Positions 1 to 9,509 are shown, numbered from the stretch's first letter. The stretch is DNA of 64,000 nt from an uncultured Dorea sp. (GCA_910586965.1 CAJUMF010000001.1:147581-211580); one strand, 5' to 3'. Notes: a model not told the origin generated them from the letters alone. Numbers and translations: made by a program.

Positions 1-1800
1 TTTGATGAGACGGAGAAGGAACCGGAGGTATTGCCGGTGCGGATCCCTAATCTCTTAGTAAACGGTGCGGAAGGGATTGCCGTGGGTATGGCTACAAGTA
101 TTCCCACCCACAACTTGTGTGAGGTCATCGACGCAGTGAAGGCGTATATGAAGAATGACGAGATCAGCACGAAGCAGCTTATGCGGTATATCAAGGGACC
201 GGATTTCCCCACAGGGGGAATAGTGGTGAATAAAGATGGCCTTCTTAATATTTATGAGACCGGAGCGGGGAAGATCAAACTGCGGGGGAAGGTGGACGTA
301 GAGGAGATGAAAGGCGGGAAAAAGCGCCTTGTAGTCTCTGAAATTCCCTATACGATGATCGGGGCCGGGATTGGAAAATTCCTGAATGATGTCTGCAGTC
401 TGGTGGAGACGAAAAAGACGACGGACATTGTGGATATTTCCAACATGTCCTCCAAAGAGGGGATAAGGATCGTTATCGAGTTAAAAAAAGGCGCGGACGC
501 TGATAATCTTACGAATATGCTCTATAAAAAGACACGGCTTGAGGATACCTTCGGCGTTAATATGCTGGCGGTAGCGAATGGACGGCCGGAGACCATGGGG
601 CTTAAAAAGATCATCGAGCACCACGTGGACTTCCAGTTTGAACTAGCCACAAGAAAATATAAGACTCTTCTTAGAAAAGAGCAGGATAAGAAAGAGATCC
701 AGGAAGGGTTGATCAAGGCTTGTGATGTCATTGACTTGATCATTGAGATCTTACGTGGAAGTCAGTCGGTGAAAGACGCAAAAGCCTGCCTGACCGAAGG
801 AAAGACAGAGAATATCAAGTTTAAGTCCAGCATTTCCAAAAAGATGGCGGCGATGCTTCGATTTACGGATCGTCAGGCACAGGCAATCTTGGATATGCGC
901 CTTTATAAGCTTATCGGTCTTGAGATTGAAGCTCTGATGAAGGAGCATGAGGAAACGCTGGCGAATATATCCCGATACGAAGACATACTGAATAATTATG
1001 ATTCTATGGCTGATGTGATCATTGCAGATCTTGACAGGATAAAAAAAGAGTATGGGCGGAAGCGGCGGACAGCAGTGGAAAATGCCGAGGCGGCTGTTTA
1101 TGAGGAAAAGAAAATAGAAGAGCAGGAGATCATCTTCCTGATGGATCGTTTTGGGTATGCAAAGACTGTTGATCCGGCCACCTATGAGCGGAATAAAGAA
1201 GCGGCCGATACAGAGAACAAGTATATCTTAAGCTGCATGAATACCGGTAAGCTCTGTGTATTTACAGATACCGGAAAGATGCATCAGATCAAGATGACAG
1301 ACCTTCCTTTTGGGAAGTTCAGAGATAAAGGACTGCCTATAGATAATGTGAGCAATTTTGACAGCACAAAAGAGCGGATCGTATATCTGTGTGATTCAGA
1401 GCAGCTCCGCATTGCAAAACTTTTCTTTGCCACGGGACAGGGAATGATCAAGAAGGTAGAAGGATCGGAGTTCCAGGTAGCCAAGCGCACCATAGCGGCG
1501 ACAAAGCTTTCGGAGGGTGATACGGTGGCAGCCGTGCATGTGATCACGGATAACCAGCAGGTCGTGCTGCAGTCGAAGGAGGGATACTTCCTTAAGTTTC
1601 AGGCATCAGAAGTGCCAGAGAAGAAAAAGGCCGCTGTAGGAGTGAGGGGAATGAAGCTTAAGAAAAAAGACAGTCTTGTGCAAGCGTATCTGTTCGAAGA
1701 GGAAACGGAATGTGAAGCGGTATATGGGAATAGAAAGATACTGTTAGGGCGCCTTAAGACTTCAAAAAGAGACGGGACAGGCACAAAGCCGAGAGCATAA
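1..1800 (+). CDS. parC: DNA topoisomerase IV subunit A (5'-truncated by window)
   Basis: This is the C-terminal 599 residues of a type IIA topoisomerase A subunit, which breaks and rejoins DNA to decatenate chromosomes together with its ATPase partner. The frame is open at base 1 and begins inside the family block FDETEKEPEVLP-RIPNLL, which lies just after the catalytic tyrosine in GyrA/ParC proteins. The first part of the gene, including that tyrosine, is therefore outside the window. A long coiled-coil tower region and a short, degenerate C-terminal beta-propeller follow. I see no GyrA box, which together with the short C-terminal domain favours ParC over GyrA. parE would be expected upstream, outside the window. 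The GyrA/ParC distinction is inferred. Confidence 0.82.
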   Translation, partial: FDETEKEPEVLPVRIPNLLVNGAEGIAVGMATSIPTHNLCEVIDAVKAYMKNDEISTKQLMRYIKGPDFPTGGIVVNKDGLLNIYETGAGKIKLRGKVDVEEMKGGKKRLVVSEIPYTMIGAGIGKFLNDVCSLVETKKTTDIVDISNMSSKEGIRIVIELKKGADADNLTNMLYKKTRLEDTFGVNMLAVANGRPETMGLKKIIEHHVDFQFELATRKYKTLLRKEQDKKEIQEGLIKACDVIDLIIEILRGSQSVKDAKACLTEGKTENIKFKSSISKKMAAMLRFTDRQAQAILDMRLYKLIGLEIEALMKEHEETLANISRYEDILNNYDSMADVIIADLDRIKKEYGRKRRTAVENAEAAVYEEKKIEEQEIIFLMDRFGYAKTVDPATYERNKEAADTENKYILSCMNTGKLCVFTDTGKMHQIKMTDLPFGKFRDKGLPIDNVSNFDSTKERIVYLCDSEQLRIAKLFFATGQGMIKKVEGSEFQVAKRTIAATKLSEGDTVAAVHVITDNQQVVLQSKEGYFLKFQASEVPEKKKAAVGVRGMKLKKKDSLVQAYLFEEETECEAVYGNRKILLGRLKTSKRDGTGTKPRA

Positions 1801-1922
1801 ACCGGAATGTTACCATTTATAGCATTAACTATGATAGTTTTGCAAAAGTAGTTGTTGAGATTGATTTTTTTCTGGTATATCTATAGAATAAAGATAAGAC
1901 AATTAGAAATGGGGAGAACAAT

Positions 1923-2639
1923 ATGTTTCAAATCGTAGTTTTTGATGAGAGACGAAGCAGTGAGAGAACTAGGAAGATCTTGGAACAGTATGCTCATAAG
2001 AACCAGATGTCTTTTCAGATTGAAACAATCTTTGAAGAACAAAAACTTCTAAAGTTTTTGGAGGAACATCAGGATTTGGATGTGGTTTTTCTTGATATCC
2101 GCATTGGAGAGGATGTAGACGGTATTGATGTTGCGAGGAAGATAAACATTCTTGCACCGCGGGTAGCAATCGTATTCCTGACCGGGTATACGGACTACGC
2201 AACGGAAGTATATGATGCAAGGCAGTTATATTTTGCAAAAAGAGAAGAATTGGGGCAGAGTCTTGTAGGTATTTTTTCCAGACTGCATTCTGAGACTGCA
2301 AGACGTAACAGAGGCTTTGTTCATATACATGCGAAGGGGAGAGAACTCATTATCCGAGAAGAAGAGATTCTGTACATCGAGAGAAATGGGCGGACAACCC
2401 GGATACATTGCAGAAAAGAAACGATAGACATCTCAGAAAAATTGTCCGAGTTGGAGAAAAAACTGAATCCGGTTATCTTCGTGCGTTGTCACAACAGCTT
2501 CATCGTAAACTTTATGGCCGTGCGGGAATTTACCAGAACAGATTTTGTGCTGAATGAGGAAAGTATTATTCCGATCAGCAGGTATAAGTTGAATGAGACA
2601 AGGGAACGGTTCTTTGTGTGGTCAAAGCAGTATATCTAG
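1923..2639 (+). CDS. LytTR-family response regulator
   Basis: A 238-residue two-domain transcription regulator. Residues 1-125 form a receiver domain with the phospho-acceptor at Asp58 in VVFLDIR, a Thr in FLTGYTD and a Lys in YFAKREE. Residues 130-236 form a LytTR DNA-binding domain (HAKGRELIIREEEILYIE, then VRCHNSFIVN). The start follows a GGGGAGA ribosome-binding site. Such regulators normally act with a membrane histidine kinase and control peptide-signalling, envelope or bacteriocin genes, but no kinase gene is adjacent, so it is an orphan here. The 122-bp gap upstream is AT-rich. The target genes cannot be told from sequence. Confidence 0.85.
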   Translation: MFQIVVFDERRSSERTRKILEQYAHKNQMSFQIETIFEEQKLLKFLEEHQDLDVVFLDIRIGEDVDGIDVARKINILAPRVAIVFLTGYTDYATEVYDARQLYFAKREELGQSLVGIFSRLHSETARRNRGFVHIHAKGRELIIREEEILYIERNGRTTRIHCRKETIDISEKLSELEKKLNPVIFVRCHNSFIVNFMAVREFTRTDFVLNEESIIPISRYKLNETRERFFVWSKQYI

Positions 2640-2670
2640 ACTGGAAAAAACTGAATATCGAGACATGACA

Positions 2671-2702
2671 GGGACTGCGCGCGTTATGCGGCAGTCCCTT
2701 TT
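2671..2702. terminator. Bidirectional intrinsic terminator
   Basis: GGGACTGC and GCAGTCCC form an 8-bp stem around a 12-nt loop, followed by TTTT on the plus strand. It lies between the convergent LytTR regulator and LTA-synthase-type gene and could serve both. Confidence 0.75.
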
Positions 2703-2707
2703 GTCAG

Positions 2708-5212
2708 TTATTTTTGAAGAAAAAAGAATTCATCGAAACGCCCTTTTTCGTCAAACAATTGATTGTATTGAAGCATACGGTAGGTATCTAACAGTTCGCT
2801 GTATTTTGATTTTTCGTCATTGGCATATACATTACCATCCTTGTCTTTATAGCAGACCGCAGAGATGACCGGAAGTTCTTTCTGGAGTTCCAACAAAAAT
2901 TTATTATAGCCGGTCAGCTTATTGCCGGCGATATTCATAACATAGGAAGAGAGATAATTGGCGCTCATATCCAGTTCTTTCTCCTCAATATCGTAATTTG
3001 CCCAGATGACATAGGGGGTAGAATACCAGTCTGCTTTCTGATCGACAGAGAGCTTGTCCACATCTTTGCCGAACTGGGTACTGTAAAAGTCACTGGAAAT
3101 AGGCGGCTGATGATCCCCGAACACAACGATGATCGTCGGTTCTTCTACTCCTTTAAAGTACTCTACAAGCATCCGAAATGCGTCGTCACTCAGCTTTGCA
3201 AGATTAATATACTGTTCAGCCTCAGAGTTTTGAAGTTCATCATCCAGGATCTTGATCTTTGTATCCACAAGTCCCCGCTGTCCCGTATAGGCACCATGAT
3301 TTTGCATCGTAACGTTAAACAGATAGAATGGGGCATCGGTTTCGTTTCGGGAGGCCTCATAGTCATCTATGATCTGCTGGTAATCAGCCATATCTGAAAT
3401 GTAATTTCTTACAAGCTGGTTGTTTCCGGTGGTTCGGTAGTACTCCATGTCATAAAAATGGTTGAAGCCAAGTGCGGGATAGGCGATGGAACGGCTCCAG
3501 CCAGAACCCTTAAAAGGATGATAGGCATTGACGCCGGCGTACCCTTGCGCTTTTAAAGTATGAGCCATGGACGGTGTGGTTTTGTCGATATATTCGTTGT
3601 ACGGGATACATCGGTACGGCAGAAAATTCATCGTATCGCCGGTTAAAAACTCAAATTCCGTGTTGGCTGTGTTGGCTCCTTCGATGGATACAAAAAGCTG
3701 GCCTTTCACAGTATTTTCTTTTAGACTGTGCAGGAACGGCAGATAATCTTCGGATAAACTGAGCGTACCGTTATAACTTAAGTCTGCCAATGCCTCATTC
3801 ATGATGGCTATAATATTCGGCGAAGGATGATCTGCATCTTCTGTTTCGGAAACAGAGTCAGAAGGATAGTCCGCGATCAATTTCCTGGCACTTTGTTCGG
3901 AGTAGCCAGCCGGCTTTTCTACTCGGGCTGCGGAGTAAGTAAGGAGGAAGGACAATGCATTGCCGTTCTTCGCATAAGTACTCTGCGGATGCCATACGAG
4001 ATGTTTCACATGTTTTGCCGGAAAATCACTCTGGAAGAATAATGCGTAAAACAAAAAAACACTTCCCATACCGGCTGCAACAGAGAGGCCGCGGCGTTTT
4101 CCCTGAAGTCCTTTGTATCCTTTGAGGCTTAAAAGCATAGCAGTGAACACGGTGATATATACAGTCCCCCATACTCCCGTAAGGTCAAGGGTGTAGGAAA
4201 AGTTATCGGCCACATTCATTGCAGTGGCTGCGGACAAAAGATCTGCGGCAAGGATAGGACAGCCCCGGAATATCCACACATAATAATTGGCGATATCAGC
4301 CAAAAATACAATGCCAAGAACAATCATGCCTGTATACTGTGTCCGGTTGACGATCATATAGACCAAAAGCCACAGAACGGTATAGATGATCAGATTAAAT
4401 ACAGCGTGCCAGGTAAACAGCCTGCGGATCATCTCTGACAGATGATAACCGTTGAACCGGTCGCCCAGAAAGATACAAAGGAGCGGGGTTGCCAAAAAAA
4501 GCAGCCGGGACACCAAAATATTGGTGTCAATCTTTCGTTTCAAGTATTTGTCCAGCAGCCCATCGATCCGTGAAAACGGGATCAGGACAAACAGCAGCGC
4601 TGCAAAGAGGAGAAGCAACATGCTGTAAAGGGCGGATGAATTGTAAAACCGGTAGATAAAAGTGGCACGCAGACGGCCGTCTATCGGCTGATCGTTTTCT
4701 GTGAGCTGAGCGAACAGTGTCCCTTTGTTTATATGGGTGTAGATGCCAAACCCCTGGGGATTGGCGGCTTCATGGGTGACAACCCGCAGGATGTAGGTGT
4801 TATCTTTTGAAAGTTTTTTTGTATCTTTGAATACGAATGCAGTCTTCACACTGTTGATCACTTCATTGACAGGCTTCTTAGTGTCCATAAGGACAGTGCC
4901 TTCCGAATCAAGGATGCTTACCGAGACACTTCCGGAAGAATTCTCTTTTCCCTGGTTGAAAAAGCGGATAGTCACTTTCTTTAACTCGCCATTCCATCCG
5001 GTAAATTGCTGTTCATAGGTCCGGTCTCCGGAAAAGCGGATGAGGGTCTCTTCTTCCGGAATCTCCGCTTTCAGGCGTACACCTGAGACGTGCTTGCTGT
5101 AATAGACATCTTTGTTCATCAGAACAAAAAGCATACCTGACAAAATCAAAAGAATGGAGATTGTTTTTTTGACTGCCAGGGTACGGTTGGTTTTAAAATA
5201 TTCTTTTATCAT
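2708..5212 (-). CDS. LTA synthase family membrane sulfatase
   Basis: An 834-residue membrane enzyme of the lipoteichoic acid synthase/phosphoglycerol transferase family, which moves glycerol-phosphate from phosphatidylglycerol onto an envelope polymer outside the membrane. One N-terminal membrane helix (about 14-31) is followed by an extracytoplasmic beta-rich domain (about 35-190), a multi-helix membrane block (about 195-400) and a sulfatase-fold catalytic domain from about 460. NIIAIMNEAL supplies the metal-binding Glu, ANTANTEF carries the probable nucleophile Thr515, and VVFGDHQPP supplies the Asp-His metal ligands. It is longer than LtaS of about 640 residues because of the extra N-terminal domain. 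The start follows AGGTGATG. The polymer made is not determinable from sequence. Confidence 0.82.
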   Translation of the reverse strand: MIKEYFKTNRTLAVKKTISILLILSGMLFVLMNKDVYYSKHVSGVRLKAEIPEEETLIRFSGDRTYEQQFTGWNGELKKVTIRFFNQGKENSSGSVSVSILDSEGTVLMDTKKPVNEVINSVKTAFVFKDTKKLSKDNTYILRVVTHEAANPQGFGIYTHINKGTLFAQLTENDQPIDGRLRATFIYRFYNSSALYSMLLLLFAALLFVLIPFSRIDGLLDKYLKRKIDTNILVSRLLFLATPLLCIFLGDRFNGYHLSEMIRRLFTWHAVFNLIIYTVLWLLVYMIVNRTQYTGMIVLGIVFLADIANYYVWIFRGCPILAADLLSAATAMNVADNFSYTLDLTGVWGTVYITVFTAMLLSLKGYKGLQGKRRGLSVAAGMGSVFLFYALFFQSDFPAKHVKHLVWHPQSTYAKNGNALSFLLTYSAARVEKPAGYSEQSARKLIADYPSDSVSETEDADHPSPNIIAIMNEALADLSYNGTLSLSEDYLPFLHSLKENTVKGQLFVSIEGANTANTEFEFLTGDTMNFLPYRCIPYNEYIDKTTPSMAHTLKAQGYAGVNAYHPFKGSGWSRSIAYPALGFNHFYDMEYYRTTGNNQLVRNYISDMADYQQIIDDYEASRNETDAPFYLFNVTMQNHGAYTGQRGLVDTKIKILDDELQNSEAEQYINLAKLSDDAFRMLVEYFKGVEEPTIIVVFGDHQPPISSDFYSTQFGKDVDKLSVDQKADWYSTPYVIWANYDIEEKELDMSANYLSSYVMNIAGNKLTGYNKFLLELQKELPVISAVCYKDKDGNVYANDEKSKYSELLDTYRMLQYNQLFDEKGRFDEFFFLQK

Positions 5213-5412
5213 AGATCATCACCTGCTTTTATCATTTTGTTAAAATAAAAATAATTTTATCACTTTTCAGGGCGGTTTTCTATGGTAAATGTTTAATTTT
5301 ATTTTAACTTTTTATTTTTATACTGTTATTTGTTGTAGAATAACAGGCGATGTGGTAATGTAGAACAGGAATATTTTTACAGCAGATCCAGGGAAGTATA
5401 ATAAGGAGGGAC

Positions 5413-6609
5413 ATGATGAAAAAAAGACTAGGGATGATCATTTTAACGATTGCAGTAACCGCATCACTGCTCGGATGTTCAAAGGAGACGGCGCCTAAAA
5501 AAGAGGTGACCAAGGAGGATGATCCGAAGCAGATCTTCGAGGAGGCGGCAAAAAAGCTGGATAAAGAGACGCGCAAGGCGGCGGAGACGAAGAGTGTAAC
5601 CTCTTATAATGACGGAACAGAAGAAGAGGAATATTATACGTGCAGCCTCGATACAAAGCAGAGCATCATGGAAAGAGTTTCTAAAGATGAAGATGAGACC
5701 GGCACGGTCTACCACTGCTTCAATGTGAAGGAGAAGGACGGATATGGCGTCTATGTCAATGACGGGCTGACAGGCGGAAAGTGGAAATATTATAAAGAAA
5801 ACCTTGAGGCCGATGAGCAGAGCGAATATGAATACTGGCTGGGAGAATTTTATCCGGCTTATACAGAGGAGAACGGATACAGTAATATTAAATACAGCAA
5901 CGAAGGCGAGGACGAGCTGAACGGAACAGAGGCCATCAAGATTAAAGTAACCGCTGATGAAGCCTACGATACAGGCGAGCGAACAGACGAGGACATGACA
6001 AGGGAGAGTGTACTTAAGGAGAATGGCTGGAGCGAGGAGGAAGTGAAGCTGGTTGACGGCTTTTCCAAAATTCTTGACGACTATATCGCTGCGAGCAACA
6101 AAAGTGTAGGTGAGACTACGGTTCAGTCTATTCTGACTGTATGGATCGATGCGAAAGAACACACGATGCTTAAGAGCCGCTCGGCGACGAATATTGACAG
6201 TGCACAGGACGAAGATACAAAGAAGGCTTTGGAAAAGTATAACGAAGAGTACTGGAAGGTAGATATGATCCATCTGAATATCGAGGACGGGATGTCTCCG
6301 GAAGAAGCAAAGAAAGCATTGGAAGAAGATCTGGCGGAGATGGAGCAGCCTGAGGAGACCGTGGATGATGCGGATGAAGCCGGCGAGGAGTTCAGTGAGG
6401 AAGACGGAACAGAAGAGTATGCGGCAGTTTCAAAGGTTGTTGTCACAAAAAAGTTTATGACAGGAAAGGACTGTCCGGAGATGGGCGACTTGCCGAAGGA
6501 GTTTGATAAGATAAAGCAGGAAGAATATTTTGAGGGGGGCTTCGATACTCTGGAAGAAAGTGATGATTATTTCTCAGAGGACGAAGAATTTGAAGATGAG
6601 TTTGAATAA
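5413..6609 (+). CDS. Predicted acidic lipoprotein
   Basis: A 398-residue secreted lipoprotein of unrecognised family. The N-terminus MMKKRLGMIILTIAV leads into a lipobox ending LLGC, which predicts acylation at Cys22 and anchoring on the outer face of the membrane. The mature part is strongly acidic and rich in Glu, Asp and Lys, with a lysine-rich start and a Glu/Asp-rich tail. An AAGGAGGG site precedes the start. The stop overlaps the start of the next gene by 14 bp, so the two are probably co-translated. The 200-bp AT-rich region upstream separates it from the divergent LTA-synthase-type gene. LolA-like folds are possible for such proteins, but I cannot show this. Confidence 0.7.
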   Translation: MMKKRLGMIILTIAVTASLLGCSKETAPKKEVTKEDDPKQIFEEAAKKLDKETRKAAETKSVTSYNDGTEEEEYYTCSLDTKQSIMERVSKDEDETGTVYHCFNVKEKDGYGVYVNDGLTGGKWKYYKENLEADEQSEYEYWLGEFYPAYTEENGYSNIKYSNEGEDELNGTEAIKIKVTADEAYDTGERTDEDMTRESVLKENGWSEEEVKLVDGFSKILDDYIAASNKSVGETTVQSILTVWIDAKEHTMLKSRSATNIDSAQDEDTKKALEKYNEEYWKVDMIHLNIEDGMSPEEAKKALEEDLAEMEQPEETVDDADEAGEEFSEEDGTEEYAAVSKVVVTKKFMTGKDCPEMGDLPKEFDKIKQEEYFEGGFDTLEESDDYFSEDEEFEDEFE

Positions 6610-8863
6610 AGGAAAGTTAGCACAAAAAATATTGGTGCTGTTCCTCTTGCTGGTGATTCCGGCAGAATCTGTCTGGGCTGCGCAATTGCAGGAGACGACA
6701 AAGGAGCAGCCGGAAGCAATTGCCGGGGATATTCCGGCCGGGGAGAGTGAGCGGTCGGATACAGCCGAGAGCGATAAGCCTGAAAAGGAAAAAAGGGTGA
6801 TAGAAACCGAAACGGAAGTCACAAAAATATGCGGGGAAGAGTTTTTTCTCACGGTAAAGCTTGACGAAGCAGAAGCAGCGGAAGATAAAGAACAGACCGG
6901 ACTAGATGCGGCGGAAGAAACCAAACAGGATACGCCGGAAGCCCTCCAATATGAATCTGAAAACCCTGAAATTGCAGCTATCGAAGAGATACAGACCGGC
7001 GGAGTAAAGATAAAGGCTCTTCAGGCCGGCGATACTGTCATCAGGATCACAGCCCCGGAGACGGAGCTGTATGACGAAGCACAGGCACAGATTCTCCTTC
7101 ATATCACTCCGGAAGAACCGGCGGCAGAAGCTCCGGCGGCAGAAGAGCTTCCTGTCACGTCTATGGCGCTCCTTCCGGCAAGCAATCTGACAAAGGTTGA
7201 GAATGTGACAGGAGGCATCCATCTGGAATGGGGAAAGGTGGAAGGAGCCAAAGGATATTATGTAGAAAGGAGCCCGAATGGGAAATCTCCGTGGAGCAGG
7301 CTTAAGACTGCCGCCAATGCGGATGATGTGACTTTTGTAGATACGCAGGTCACTGAAGGGGATGCGTATTATTATAGAGTGCGGGCATTTGATGACTCCG
7401 GAAAAGAAGGACTGACTGGCGCGTCGAAAAAGATCGTACGCCTGACAGCGCCTGTATTGAGCATGGGGATAGCCGCTTCCAGCATTGAATTAAAGTGGAA
7501 CCGGGTGAAAGGCTGCAGCGGGTATTACGTATACCGCAGGGAACCTGCCCAGAGTGATTGGACAGTAGTTTCTGTTATCACACAGCCCGGAGAGATTTCC
7601 TGGCGTGATACAGCAGCGGGAAATGGAAAGACATATATATATACCGTCAGGGCGTACAAAGGAAGTTCTTTCAGCCCATACGCAGGCGGGAAAAGCTATG
7701 TGAGGGTAGACGCGCCGACTCTGAAGAGTTTTAAGAGAAAATCGTCCACAAAGTATAAGATTACGTGGAAGACGAATCCTTCTGTAACCGGATACCAGAT
7801 CCAGTATGCGCAGAACGGGATGTTTGTCGGTGCCCAAAAAGCTACTGTGAAAAGTGCAAAGAAGTCAAGTTATACACTGACTAAGCTTCAGAAGAACAAA
7901 AAATACTATGCGAGGATCCGGGCCTACAAAAAAGAGGGCGGCACTACCTATTATTCCGGGTGGTCGGCGACGAGCAATGTAAAAAAGACAAGGACCACAA
8001 AAGTAACACCGCTGACAAAAAAGAAAAAGATCTTTGAGATACGTACGTGGGCAAAGCAGGAGATGCACCAGTATGATACACTGCAAGGTTCCTGCACAGA
8101 CGGTACATACGCATATTACCTTTTGTATAATCGGAAAGCGGTGAACTGTAAGCTCGTGAAGGTAAAACGCTCGAATCTTAAGGTGGCCGGGGTCTCGGGC
8201 ATATTGGATGTTGCCCATGGAAATGACATGACTTACGACTCACACAGAAAGCGCCTTGTTATCGTGCACAGCACAGGAGTTGATCCCAAGAGACTGACTT
8301 CCGTCGATCCAAATACACTCGCCGTTATAGAGAGCAAGCATGTACAGATTCCCAAAAAGCTTGCGGGAGGCAGTACCGCAGATGCAGCAGGTGCTACGGC
8401 TTTCAGCGGACTGGCGTACAGCAGCGGAAGGAAACAGTATGCGGTGCTGCTCAGCCACAACTATAATTTTGTGATCCTGGATTCGAACCTTGATCCGGTG
8501 AGATACGTAAAGGTGAGTAAAAAGAACAATTACCTTGTTCAGGGGATCGATGCGACCGACGACTATATTATGCTGGCTCAAAGTCCGAAGACTTCCAAAC
8601 AAAAATACAATATCATTACAGTCTACGATTGGGATGGAAAATATATTTCCAAAATAAATGTGAAAAAGGGTTATGAGATTGAGAGCATATATCATGTAGG
8701 AAGTAAGTATTATGCAGGATTTTACCGCTCTTACTACCGGACGCGTTATAAAGATGTGGAAAAAAAGGTCAAAGTAGACGGGAAAGAAAAGAAAAAAAAG
8801 GTCAAAGTTAAATACAGAGAATATCAGAGGGATAATTACGTATACCAGATCAAAGGAATTTAG
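6596..8863 (+). CDS. Secreted fibronectin type III domain protein
   Basis: A roughly 755-residue secreted protein. I place the start at 6596 (MSLNKGKLAQK), because it opens a proper signal peptide with a VWA-AQ-type cleavage region; the longer open frame begins inside the previous gene without a signal. An acidic region with an Ig-like segment (SENPEIAAIE... AGDTVIRIT) is followed by three fibronectin type III-like modules, each with a W/Y core and a YYYRVRAF-like strand. The C-terminal half (WAKQEMHQYDTLQGSCTDG onward) looks like a beta-propeller-type domain, and a Lys-rich loop lies near the end. No LPXTG signal or membrane anchor is visible, so it is probably released or wall-associated. 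The paired lipoprotein upstream may be a partner. Confidence 0.7.
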   Translation: MSLNKGKLAQKILVLFLLLVIPAESVWAAQLQETTKEQPEAIAGDIPAGESERSDTAESDKPEKEKRVIETETEVTKICGEEFFLTVKLDEAEAAEDKEQTGLDAAEETKQDTPEALQYESENPEIAAIEEIQTGGVKIKALQAGDTVIRITAPETELYDEAQAQILLHITPEEPAAEAPAAEELPVTSMALLPASNLTKVENVTGGIHLEWGKVEGAKGYYVERSPNGKSPWSRLKTAANADDVTFVDTQVTEGDAYYYRVRAFDDSGKEGLTGASKKIVRLTAPVLSMGIAASSIELKWNRVKGCSGYYVYRREPAQSDWTVVSVITQPGEISWRDTAAGNGKTYIYTVRAYKGSSFSPYAGGKSYVRVDAPTLKSFKRKSSTKYKITWKTNPSVTGYQIQYAQNGMFVGAQKATVKSAKKSSYTLTKLQKNKKYYARIRAYKKEGGTTYYSGWSATSNVKKTRTTKVTPLTKKKKIFEIRTWAKQEMHQYDTLQGSCTDGTYAYYLLYNRKAVNCKLVKVKRSNLKVAGVSGILDVAHGNDMTYDSHRKRLVIVHSTGVDPKRLTSVDPNTLAVIESKHVQIPKKLAGGSTADAAGATAFSGLAYSSGRKQYAVLLSHNYNFVILDSNLDPVRYVKVSKKNNYLVQGIDATDDYIMLAQSPKTSKQKYNIITVYDWDGKYISKINVKKGYEIESIYHVGSKYYAGFYRSYYRTRYKDVEKKVKVDGKEKKKKVKVKYREYQRDNYVYQIKGI

Positions 8864-8882
8864 AGAAAAATCACAAAAACCC

Positions 8883-8911
8883 TTGATTTTCCATTGATTA
8901 GGTGTTATACT
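8883..8911 (+). promoter_or_regulatory. Sigma-A promoter of the rimP-nusA-infB operon
   Basis: TTGATT (8883-8888) and TATACT (8906-8911) are separated by exactly 17 bp. The pair lies upstream of the leader hairpin and rimP and is the only strong promoter seen before the nine-gene operon. Confidence 0.75.
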
Positions 8912-8939
8912 AACCAACAGTTGCATAAGGAAGACGGCA

Positions 8940-8965
8940 GAAGAGTGGACGGAAGTTCACTCTTC
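8940..8965 (+). promoter_or_regulatory. rimP leader hairpin
   Basis: GAAGAGTGGAC and GTTCACTCTTC form an 11-bp stem with one G-U pair and a GGAA tetraloop, followed by the moderately T-rich TTTGTT. It lies in the transcribed leader, about 20-45 nt after the predicted start site. It may be an attenuator or a stability element for the operon. Leader structures before rimP/nusA operons are known in bacteria, but I did not match it to a named RNA family. Confidence 0.55.
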
Positions 8966-9024
8966 TTTGTTGGTGAGAGCCTGTAACAGTCAAATATTTC
9001 CGGATGAAGAAAGGAAGCGTAACA

Positions 9025-9492
9025 TTGTCGAAAAGGGAAAGCTATGAAAAAAAGACAGAAGAGATACTGATTCCCCTTGTGGAGGAATACGGCTATGAAC
9101 TGGTGGATGTGGAATATGTGAAGGAAGGCGGCACATGGTATCTGAGGGCTTACATAGATAAGCCGGGGGGCATAAGTATTGAGGATTGCGAGATGGTCAG
9201 CAGAAGGCTGTCGGATATCCTTGATGAGAAGGATTATATCGATGACAGTTATATTTTGGAGGTGAGTTCTCCCGGACTTGGGCGGCCGCTTAAAAAAGAA
9301 AAGGATTTTAAACGGAGTATAGGCAAAGAGGTAGAAGTCCGGACATACCGTATGATCGATAAACAAAAGGAGTTCACCGGAATCCTGAAGGCATATGATA
9401 AGGACAGCGTGACTGTAGAGTTAGAGGATGGAACGGAAAAGAACTTTGATAAGGGCGACATTGCGCTTATTCGCCTTGCGTTTGATTTTTAA
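9025..9492 (+). CDS. rimP: Ribosome maturation factor RimP
   Basis: A roughly 155-residue cytoplasmic factor needed for 30S subunit maturation. The two-domain RimP pattern is clear: GYELVDVEYV, then the ISIEDCEMVSRRLSDILD helix, the hallmark LEVSSPGLGRPL, and a C-terminal SH3-like barrel. I prefer a TTG start at 9025, preceded by AAGGAAG at 7-nt spacing, over the ATG at 9004, which has no ribosome-binding site and would add seven residues. It is the first gene of the nusA-infB operon, with nusA 17 bp downstream. Confidence 0.93.
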   Translation: MSKRESYEKKTEEILIPLVEEYGYELVDVEYVKEGGTWYLRAYIDKPGGISIEDCEMVSRRLSDILDEKDYIDDSYILEVSSPGLGRPLKKEKDFKRSIGKEVEVRTYRMIDKQKEFTGILKAYDKDSVTVELEDGTEKNFDKGDIALIRLAFDF

Positions 9493-9509
9493 TTTAGGAG
9501 GATACAAAA

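Noticed and set aside
1836..1853. LytTR-type direct repeat upstream of the LytTR gene
   Set aside because: The two AGTT elements are 14 bp apart, not the spacing near 21 bp expected for LytTR sites.
5479..6273. 264-codon open frame on the minus strand opposite the lipoprotein gene
   Set aside because: It is a shadow of the Glu/Lys-rich plus-strand gene, has no ribosome-binding site and codes for implausible Phe/Ile/Arg-rich protein.
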